A stretch of 19,180 nucleotides of DNA. It comes from an uncultured Erwinia sp. (GTDB taxonomy: Bacteria > Pseudomonadota > Gammaproteobacteria > Enterobacterales > Enterobacteriaceae). Below are positions 7,445 through 13,234 of this stretch, in pieces. The DNA lies in contig CAMIKG010000079.1 of assembly GCA_946221915.1 (NCBI GenBank), positions 1 to 19,180 of the forward strand, read 5' to 3'. Positions within the stretch are counted from its first letter, which is position 1. Each line of letters opens with the position of its first letter. The position numbers were made by a program, and so were the translations under genes. The notes beneath the pieces are model-generated. The model did not search any database, had not been told where the DNA came from, and worked only from the letters and a program-made list of their open reading frames with translations.

Positions 7445-8869
7445 ATGAGTACAGAAATTAAAACTCAGGTCGTGGTACTTGGCGCAGGCCCTGCAGGTTA
7501 CTCTGCGGCTTTCCGTTGCGCTGATTTAGGTCTGGAGACCGTCCTGGTAGAGCGTTACAGCACCCTCGGTGGTGTTTGTCTGAATGTCGGTTGTATCCCT
7601 TCAAAAGCGCTGCTGCATGTCGCGAAAGTGATTGAAGAAGCGAAAGCACTGGAAGAGCACGGTATCGTGTTCGGTCAGCCGCAGACGGATATTAACAAAA
7701 TCCGCAGCTGGAAAGAGAAAGTCATTGGTCAGCTGACCGGTGGTCTGGCTGGTATGGCGAAAGGCCGTAAAGTGAAAGTGGTGAATGGCCTTGGCAAATT
7801 CACCGGCGCTAACACCCTGGTGGTGGAAGGCGAAGCGGGCGCAACCACGATTAACTTCGATAACGCGATTATCGCTGCTGGTTCCCGTCCTATTGAACTG
7901 CCATTTATTCCACACGATGACCCACGCGTCTGGGATTCCACTGATGCGCTGGAGCTGAAAGAAGTACCTGAGCGTCTGCTGGTGATGGGCGGCGGTATCA
8001 TCGGTCTGGAAATGGGCACCGTGTATCACGCGCTGGGTTCTCAGATCGACGTGGTGGAAATGTTTGATCAGGTGATCCCTGCTGCTGATAAAGACGTGGT
8101 GAAAGTGTTCACCAAACGTATCAGCAAGAAATTCAACCTGATGCTGGAAACCAAAGTGACCGCAGTAGAAGCCAAAGAAGATGGTATCTACGTCACCATG
8201 GAAGGCAAAAAAGCGCCAGCAGAACCACAGCGTTACGACGCGGTGCTGGTAGCGATTGGTCGTGTGCCAAACGGTAAAGGTCTGGATGCCGGTAAAGCGG
8301 GCGTGGAAGTGGACGATCGCGGCTTTATCCGTGTCGACAAACAGCTGCGCACCAACGTGCCGCACATCTTTGCCATCGGCGATATCGTCGGTCAGCCAAT
8401 GCTGGCGCACAAAGGCGTGCATGAAGGCCACGTGGCTGCAGAGGTGATTTCTGGTTTGAAGCACTACTTCGACCCGAAAGTGATCCCATCTATCGCTTAC
8501 ACCGAGCCAGAAGTGGCATGGGTTGGCCTGACCGAGAAAGAAGCGAAAGAGAAAGGCATCAGCTACGAAGTGTCGACCTTCCCATGGGCGGCTTCGGGTC
8601 GTGCGATCGCTTCCGACTGCGCAGACGGTATGACCAAACTGATTTTCGACAAAACCACTCACCGCGTGATCGGTGGTGCGATTGTCGGCACCAACGGCGG
8701 CGAGCTGCTGGGTGAAATCGGTCTGGCGATTGAAATGGGCTGTGATGCTGAAGACATTGCCCTGACCATCCATGCGCACCCAACGCTGCATGAATCTGTT
8801 GGTCTGGCGGCGGAAGTGTTTGAAGGTAGCATCACCGACCTGCCAAACCCGAAAGCGAAAAAGAAATAA
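7445..8869 (+). CDS. lpdA: Dihydrolipoamide dehydrogenase (E3)
   Basis: FAD-dependent disulfide oxidoreductase that reoxidises lipoyl groups using NAD+. It serves pyruvate dehydrogenase, 2-oxoglutarate dehydrogenase and the glycine cleavage system. The 474 residues equal E. coli Lpd. Motifs are GAGPAG (FAD-binding), the redox-active pair Cys45/Cys50 in GGVCLNVGCIPSK, GGGIIGLEMG (NAD-binding), IFAIGDIVGQPMLAHKG (FAD) and the catalytic His445-Glu450 pair in HAHPTLHE. Two ATGs are adjacent (7442 and 7445). The second is preferred because AAGAGG (7434-7439) is then 5 bases upstream and the length matches the family. An in-frame GTG at 7379 would add 21 unconserved residues. It is the last gene of the pdh operon, about 157 bases after aceF. 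Confidence 0.97.
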   Translation: MSTEIKTQVVVLGAGPAGYSAAFRCADLGLETVLVERYSTLGGVCLNVGCIPSKALLHVAKVIEEAKALEEHGIVFGQPQTDINKIRSWKEKVIGQLTGGLAGMAKGRKVKVVNGLGKFTGANTLVVEGEAGATTINFDNAIIAAGSRPIELPFIPHDDPRVWDSTDALELKEVPERLLVMGGGIIGLEMGTVYHALGSQIDVVEMFDQVIPAADKDVVKVFTKRISKKFNLMLETKVTAVEAKEDGIYVTMEGKKAPAEPQRYDAVLVAIGRVPNGKGLDAGKAGVEVDDRGFIRVDKQLRTNVPHIFAIGDIVGQPMLAHKGVHEGHVAAEVISGLKHYFDPKVIPSIAYTEPEVAWVGLTEKEAKEKGISYEVSTFPWAASGRAIASDCADGMTKLIFDKTTHRVIGGAIVGTNGGELLGEIGLAIEMGCDAEDIALTIHAHPTLHESVGLAAEVFEGSITDLPNPKAKKK

Positions 8870-8883
8870 GTTTTTGCTGACAG

Positions 8884-8914
8884 AAAAACGGCTCCTGCGG
8901 GAGCCGTTTTTTTT
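8884..8914 (+). terminator. Rho-independent terminator after lpdA (bidirectional)
   Basis: An A-run, the stem CGGCTCC (8889-8895) / GGAGCCG (8900-8906) with loop TGCG, and eight T (8907-8914) follow the lpdA stop by 14 bases. The A-run at 8884-8888 gives a U-tract in the other direction, so it can also end transcription of the convergent minus-strand gene that stops at 8928. Confidence 0.92.
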
Positions 8915-8927
8915 GAGGGGGGTCAGA

Positions 8928-9965
8928 TTAGCGTGTCAGAGTGAAGTCTGGTTTTACCACGTATTTCAGCCGGGACAGTGACATCTCCTGAAGGCGGAGT
9001 GCCGGGGCGACACCGCGATAAAGATGATTCACCCCTGTCTCTTTGATATCAATACCAACCGCACCGGATATTTCGGCCAGACCGGCAACGGGCGAATATA
9101 ATAAGGATTCAAATCTGGCGGTGTTAATGTGTGCGTCGCCCGCTAATACCACATATTTCCCTGCATCGGGTCGGGATTGATAGTGGCTGATTACCTTTCC
9201 GGCAAAGAAGTTCATCAGCAGAATACGGTTATAGGGAAATGATGTCTCGTGCTGCGAGTCCTGGTGGCTTAGCAGATACGTCGTGCTGCAGTCGATCGCA
9301 ACGACTTTAATGCCCTGTGCCTTGGCCGCCATCACGATATCGGTGTAACGGATAAATGGTGCCGGTGAGAGATTAAATAATGACGACAGTGAATCATTTT
9401 TTGTCGCATTATCCAGAAAACAAGCCACATCCGCTGGCAGCGCATTGTGCAAATCTGAAAAATAGACATCCAAATCTGGCTGATGGATATCACTCATCAG
9501 TCCCTCAATATACAGCGTTCTTACCCCTGAGCAGGCCAGGGTCGCCATATTATCTGCCAGCAGCTGTTTACTTTTTGTCGACGCGTGGTTTTCGCCAATA
9601 ATAAGTCCGTCATTAATACGGAATATTTGCTCAAGCATTTCCCTGTCTGACATCTCTGGCGTCAGATCGGGCAGATGGCGCTCTGCTGGCGCGAAATGAT
9701 GAAAATAATCTTCTGCCTGGTTTAAGAGTGACTCTCTGATCCTGTGAAAGCACTCAGCCAGCTCTTTTGGCTGGCGGCAGGGCATCTGGCTGATAATGAC
9801 GTTGTTTTGCCTGACGCTGTCAGTAATGATTTCCCGAAATTGCGGGGCGAGGGACAGCAGTTCAAACTGGTTAAATTCAGCGCGGTAGTTTTCCGGCTTA
9901 GACGTGAATGTGGTCTGGGGTAAGGAAGATGTCGCGCCTGTGAGGTTGTTGTAGATATTCGTCAT
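8928..9965 (-). CDS. Membrane-targeted effector domain-type toxin (TIKI/EreA-ChaN-like, PMT C2-related)
   Basis: A 345-residue protein resembling proteins annotated as membrane-targeted effector domain-containing toxins, related to the C2 region of Pasteurella multocida toxin and the TIKI/EreA/ChaN clan. Seen directly: LIIGENHAS (Gly124-Glu125, His127), TLYIEGLMSDIHQPDLD (Glu154), VVAIDC (Asp225), FFAGKVISHYQ and VVLAGDAHINT (His279), then GLAEISGAVGIDI. The spaced GExH, E, D and GxxH residues follow the clan's metal-site pattern. Residues 1-110 have no recognised domain, and no signal peptide or membrane segment is visible. The start at 9965 is chosen for AAAGGG at 6 bases; an upstream in-frame start at 10046 would overlap mgtB. 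It lies 71 bases after mgtB, behind a hairpin. DNA is locally AT-rich (9361-9420 has 22 G+C of 60), which suggests horizontal acquisition. Substrate and secretion route are unknown. Confidence 0.75.
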   Translation of the reverse strand: MTNIYNNLTGATSSLPQTTFTSKPENYRAEFNQFELLSLAPQFREIITDSVRQNNVIISQMPCRQPKELAECFHRIRESLLNQAEDYFHHFAPAERHLPDLTPEMSDREMLEQIFRINDGLIIGENHASTKSKQLLADNMATLACSGVRTLYIEGLMSDIHQPDLDVYFSDLHNALPADVACFLDNATKNDSLSSLFNLSPAPFIRYTDIVMAAKAQGIKVVAIDCSTTYLLSHQDSQHETSFPYNRILLMNFFAGKVISHYQSRPDAGKYVVLAGDAHINTARFESLLYSPVAGLAEISGAVGIDIKETGVNHLYRGVAPALRLQEMSLSRLKYVVKPDFTLTR

Positions 9966-9993
9966 GAAAATCCCTTTTACGCACAACGAAGAA

Positions 9994-10025
9994 CTGCCAT
10001 CAGTTGCATCATCACCTGATGGCAG
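9994..10025 (-). terminator. Hairpin between mgtB and the downstream toxin-like gene
   Basis: CTGCCATCAG / CTGATGGCAG form a perfect 10-bp stem with a 12-base loop, 11 bases after the mgtB stop. The sequence after the stem (TTCTTCGTT in the transcript) is only moderately U-rich, so leaky termination is likely. No convincing promoter was seen between here and the next start codon, so the downstream gene may depend on readthrough from mgtB. Confidence 0.55.
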
Positions 10026-10036
10026 CACCGGTAAAT

Positions 10037-12730
10037 TTAGAACCACTGACCAAAGTGACGGATATAAAGCTGCTTAACACCCTGGCTAAGCAGGCAGTAG
10101 CCGAGCAGCGTCGCCAGCAGCCACGGGAAATAGGCCAGCGGCAGCGGCTGTAAACCGAATGTGCTATTGAGCGGTGAGAACGGCAGGCCGATACCGATTA
10201 TCACCACCAGCAGGGTGGTCAGCATAATCGGCCAGCTGGCGCGTGCCTGGATAAACGGGATCTGGCGTGTGCGCAGCATATGCACCACCAGCGTTTGCGA
10301 CAGCAGCCCTTCAATAAACCAGCCAGACTGGAACAGCCCCTGATGATCGGCGCTGTTTGCGCCAAACACACACCACATCAGCGCAAAGGTGGTGATATCA
10401 AAAATCGACGATATCGGCCCCATGCACAGCATAAAGCGGCCAATATTTTCCGCGTCCCATTTGCGCGGCTTACGCACAAATTCTTTGTCCATCTTGTCCC
10501 ACGGCAGCGCCAGCTGGGAGATATCGTAAATCAGGTTCTGCAACAGCAGCTGGATCGCCAGCATCGGTAAAAAGGGGATAAAGGCGCTGGCGACCAGAAT
10601 CGAGAACACATTACCGAAATTGGAGCTGGCGGTGATATTGAGATATTTGATGATATTGCCAAAGGTCTGGCGCCCGACCAGCACACCCTGCTCCAGTACC
10701 AGCAGGCTCTTTTCCAGCAGAATAATGTCCGCTGATTCTTTGGCGATATCGGTGGCGCTGTCGACGGAAATCCCGACATCCGCCGCGCGCAGTGCTTCTG
10801 CATCATTGATGCCATCGCCAAGGAAGCCGACGGTGTGGCCGTTTTCCTGCAGCAGATTGACCACGCGCGTTTTCTGCGACGGCGTCAGTCGGGCAAAAAT
10901 GGTATGCAGCTCAACCCGTGATTTCAGCTGTGCGTCGCTCATCTGCTCAATCTCTGCGCCCAGCAGCGGTACGCCCGCATCCAGCGCCAGATCGCGGCAG
11001 ATTTTGGCGGTGATCAGCGGGCTGTCGCCGGTCAGCACCTTGACCTGCACGCCATTATCGCGCAGCGCGCAAATGGCGTCGGCGGCGCTGGCTTTAACCG
11101 GATCGAGGAACGTCAGCATACCGCACAGGGTAAGATCACGTTCATCCTCCGGCAGCAGACGCTGGTGCCAGCCCTGCGAATCCAGTTTGCGCATACCGAC
11201 CAGCAGTACGCGGTAACCCTGCTGGTTAAACGCTGCGGCACGCTGGAGGATCTCTTCACGCCAGTGCGCGTCCATCTCTGTCTGCTGACCGTTCTGCTCC
11301 AGATGCGTGGTGATCGCCAGCATCTCTTCCACCGCGCCTTTGCAGATCAGCTGATGCTGGCCGCGATCGTCACTGAGTGAAACGGAGAGACGACGACGGG
11401 TGAAATCAAACGGCAGTTCGTCAATTTTGCGCCAGTCGCGCGGCAGATGATCAGCGTCACGGGCAAACTCCAGCACCGCGCGATCCATCAGATTTTTCAG
11501 TCCGCTCTGATGGAAACTGTTCAGCCAGGCCAGCTCTAACACCTGACGGCTGGGACGGCCGAGAATATCCAGATGCTGCGCCAGCGCAATATGGTCTTCG
11601 GTCAGGGTGCCGGTTTTATCGGTGCACAGCACATCCATCGCGCCAACGTTCTGGATCGCATTCAGGCGCTTCACCACCACCTTGCGCCGCGCCATCGCCA
11701 GCGCGCCTTTCGCCAGATTGGTGCTGACGATCATCGGCAGCATTTCCGGCGTCAGACCGACGGCGACGGCAATGGCGAACAGCGCAGCGTCCAGCCAGTC
11801 GCCTTTGGTAAAGCCGTTAATCACCAGCACCACCGGCACCATAACCGCCATAAACCGGATCAGCAGCCAGCTGACGCTGTTAACACCGCGATCGAATGAG
11901 GTTGGCGCGCGTTTGCCGACGATATTTTTCGCCAGCAAACCAAACCAGCTCTGGCTACCGGTCGCCACCACAATGGCTGTGGCATGGCCGCTAACCACGC
12001 TGGAGCCCATCAGGCAGAGGTTGGGAATACCGGGCAGGGCGCTTTCGCCGATCTCGTGGGCTTCAGGCGCTGCGCCATGAAGGCAATACTTCTCCACCGG
12101 CAGGGCTTCACCGGTCAGCGCCGCCTGGCTGACCAGCAGGTCGCGCGAATCGATCAGCTTAATATCAGCAGGGATCATATCGCCTGCGGACAGCGAAATA
12201 ATATCGCCCGGCACCAGCTGCTGCTGGCTGACGCTGACCCATTGCGGCTGGGCGCGATCGTGCTCACGGCGGTGTACTTTCACCTCGGTGCGCACCAGTG
12301 ATTTCAGCGCATCCGCCGCTTTATTGGTGCGAAATTCCTGCCAGAAACGCAGCAGTCCGCTCAGGCTAATCATCACCAGCATGATGGTGACACCGGTGAG
12401 ATCGGTCTCCTCACCTTTGCGCGCTGGCAACCAGTAGTCGGTGAAAAAGCTGATGGCGGCAAGGCTGAACAGCACAAAAATAAACGGATTGTTAAACGCC
12501 AGCAGCAGCTGGATCAGCGCGTGCGGCGCTTTTTCCTGCGCCACCTGATTCGGACCAAATTGCGCCAGCCGCGCTTCCGCCTGGCGGTGAGTGAGCCCCT
12601 GCGTGCTGCTGTTCAGGGTAGCGAAGGTGGTGTCGAGGCTGACCTGCGCCTCAGCGGCGATACGCCACTGTTTACGCGGGGTTGCGCTCTGGCGCGGGGT
12701 GTTCTGCGCGATATCAATTAACTGGGTCAT
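10037..12730 (-). CDS. mgtB: Magnesium-translocating P-type ATPase, MgtB type
   Basis: Inner-membrane type IIIB P-type ATPase importing Mg2+, 897 residues. It resembles Salmonella MgtB more than E. coli MgtA: the segments LIQLLLAFNNPFIFVLF and TDYWLPARKGEETDLTG and the C-terminal end HFGQWF are MgtB-like, although automated annotation often names this family mgtA. Motifs are the actuator loop TGEALP (206-211), VAVGLTPEMLPMIV in the core membrane region, the phosphorylation site CTDKTGTLT (Asp371), VLTGDSPL and the hinge GDGIND (about 638-643). The hinge continues AEALR, with Glu645 where P-type ATPases almost always have Pro. About 10 membrane helices are apparent. The start has GGAG at 8 bases. 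No mgtC is adjacent. The long structured leader implies Mg2+-responsive expression (inference). Confidence 0.95.
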   Translation of the reverse strand: MTQLIDIAQNTPRQSATPRKQWRIAAEAQVSLDTTFATLNSSTQGLTHRQAEARLAQFGPNQVAQEKAPHALIQLLLAFNNPFIFVLFSLAAISFFTDYWLPARKGEETDLTGVTIMLVMISLSGLLRFWQEFRTNKAADALKSLVRTEVKVHRREHDRAQPQWVSVSQQQLVPGDIISLSAGDMIPADIKLIDSRDLLVSQAALTGEALPVEKYCLHGAAPEAHEIGESALPGIPNLCLMGSSVVSGHATAIVVATGSQSWFGLLAKNIVGKRAPTSFDRGVNSVSWLLIRFMAVMVPVVLVINGFTKGDWLDAALFAIAVAVGLTPEMLPMIVSTNLAKGALAMARRKVVVKRLNAIQNVGAMDVLCTDKTGTLTEDHIALAQHLDILGRPSRQVLELAWLNSFHQSGLKNLMDRAVLEFARDADHLPRDWRKIDELPFDFTRRRLSVSLSDDRGQHQLICKGAVEEMLAITTHLEQNGQQTEMDAHWREEILQRAAAFNQQGYRVLLVGMRKLDSQGWHQRLLPEDERDLTLCGMLTFLDPVKASAADAICALRDNGVQVKVLTGDSPLITAKICRDLALDAGVPLLGAEIEQMSDAQLKSRVELHTIFARLTPSQKTRVVNLLQENGHTVGFLGDGINDAEALRAADVGISVDSATDIAKESADIILLEKSLLVLEQGVLVGRQTFGNIIKYLNITASSNFGNVFSILVASAFIPFLPMLAIQLLLQNLIYDISQLALPWDKMDKEFVRKPRKWDAENIGRFMLCMGPISSIFDITTFALMWCVFGANSADHQGLFQSGWFIEGLLSQTLVVHMLRTRQIPFIQARASWPIMLTTLLVVIIGIGLPFSPLNSTFGLQPLPLAYFPWLLATLLGYCLLSQGVKQLYIRHFGQWF

Positions 12731-12766
12731 CTCTTGTACTCCAAATTTTGTGCGCGCCGAACCCTC

Positions 12767-12824
12767 TCAGGAGGAGATCGGCGGGAAAAAGATGGCGTTG
12801 CAGAGGGGGGAGGGAAAGCTAGTT
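12767..12824 (-). promoter_or_regulatory. C-rich, G-poor leader tract, possible Rho utilisation site
   Basis: In the mgtB transcript this 58-base stretch has 27 C and 6 G, with pyrimidine runs CTTTCCCTCCCCCCTCT and TCTCCTCC. It starts at the stop codon of the leader ORF and ends about 36 bases before mgtB. Leaders of Salmonella mgtA, mgtCBR and corA are known to be controlled by Rho coupled to leader-peptide translation. A similar role here is inferred from composition and position. Confidence 0.45.
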
Positions 12825-12875
12825 CACTGCTCCTGCGCAACGCGTCTTACGTTGCGTTCTGGGGTGCTCGTCCAT
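12819..12875 (-). CDS. 18-residue leader peptide of mgtB (candidate MgtL-like)
   Basis: ATG (12875) to TAG encodes MDEHPRTQRKTRCAGAVN. A strong Shine-Dalgarno, AAGGAG (complement of 12882-12887), is 6 bases upstream, better than that of mgtB itself. The N-terminus has Asp2, Glu3 and Pro5. This recalls the acidic-proline start of MgtL (MEPDP in E. coli), which is known to destabilise translating ribosomes when Mg2+ is low. Beyond that, sequence similarity is slight. The ORF contains a perfect 7-bp hairpin, CGCAACG / CGTTGCG (12850-12856 with 12836-12842, 7-base loop), and is followed by the C-rich tract. Function is inferred from position, signal and resemblance. Confidence 0.55.
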   Translation of the reverse strand: MDEHPRTQRKTRCAGAVN

Positions 12876-12998
12876 TTGTGGCTCCTTGCATAGATAAAAA
12901 GCAGTCATCCGCGCAAAAGGGGCGCAGATAAAATACGCATCAGCGCTAACGGGATGAACCCGGAGGGAAGAGAGTATGGGTGTGCATCAGCATGATTA

Positions 12999-13033
12999 TT
13001 ACTCGTCTGTCGCATTAATGGAGTAAGCAGACG
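12999..13033 (-). promoter_or_regulatory. Overlapping alternative pairings in the mgtB leader
   Basis: In the transcript the order is CGTCTG (13033-13028), TTACTC (13026-13021), CAGACG (13009-13004), AGTAA (13003-12999). CGTCTG can pair with CAGACG, and TTACT(C) with (G)AGTAA. The two pairings cross and share a G, and no bases are left for a connecting loop. They are therefore more likely alternatives than a simple pseudoknot. Confidence 0.35.
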
Positions 13034-13048
13034 ATGATCGCCATCACT

Positions 13049-13079
13049 GCTTGCCAGGGCGGCAAGCATCAGGCTTGCC
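13049..13079 (-). promoter_or_regulatory. Mutually exclusive hairpins in the mgtB leader
   Basis: In the transcript three 7-mers follow each other: A = GGCAAGC (13079-13073), B = GCTTGCC (13067-13061), C = GGCAAGC (13055-13049), separated by two 5-base loops (CTGAT and GCCCT). B can pair perfectly with A (7 bp) or with C (8 bp counting the flanking T-A). The two hairpins exclude each other, the layout expected of an attenuator or riboswitch. It begins about 50 bases after the predicted mgtB transcription start. Confidence 0.6.
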
Positions 13080-13134
13080 TTAATGGGTTAGGTAACTGTC
13101 CAAAAAGGTTTCTCCACGGTATTAAACGAGAGGC

Positions 13135-13163
13135 ACTATACTGCCGACGTTTTATGCTGTAAA
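13135..13163 (-). promoter_or_regulatory. Predicted sigma-70 promoter of mgtB
   Basis: Read on the minus strand: TTTACA (13163-13158; 5 of 6), an exact 17-base spacer and TATAGT (13140-13135; 5 of 6). The start would be near 13128, giving a leader of about 398 nt. The expected PhoP tandem box is not present at the -35. A weaker candidate, TGTTTA-N5-CGGTTA (13223-13207; 10 of 12 positions), lies 66 bases upstream of the -10, inside the left arm of a palindrome. PhoP control is therefore possible but not shown. Confidence 0.7.
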
Positions 13164-13225
13164 CCGCACTTCCTTAACCGATAATCAACGTCTGGCAATT
13201 AAGGGATAACCGTGCGGTAAACAGC
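13156..13225. repeat. 70-bp imperfect palindrome overlapping the mgtB promoter
   Basis: GCTGTAAACCGCAC (13156-13169) and GTGCGGTAAACAGC (13212-13225) are inverted repeats matching at 12 of 14 positions. Nested inside are TCCTTAA (13171-13177) and TTAAGGGA (13198-13205). One arm overlaps the -35 of mgtB. The palindrome starts 10 bases after the stop of the upstream large gene. It could be a paired operator or a 3'-end hairpin for the upstream transcript; no U-run follows. Confidence 0.5.
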
Positions 13226-13234
13226 AGGGCCGGT

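Noticed and set aside
7601..8791. Minus-strand 396-codon open frame opposite lpdA
   Set aside because: Phe/His-rich shadow of lpdA with no recognisable domain or start signals.
9966..10046. 27-residue extension of the toxin-like protein into the end of mgtB
   Set aside because: It reads through the intergenic hairpin and overlaps mgtB, while the start at 9965 has a proper Shine-Dalgarno.
12999..13033. H-type pseudoknot in the mgtB leader
   Set aside because: The loop that would have to cross the first stem has no bases, which is sterically implausible; kept only as alternative pairings.
13128..13234. Canonical tandem PhoP box at the mgtB -35
   Set aside because: GGTTAA and GGTTTA occur there, but their spacing is 3 bases too long for the PhoP repeat; only a weaker upstream candidate (13207-13223) remains.
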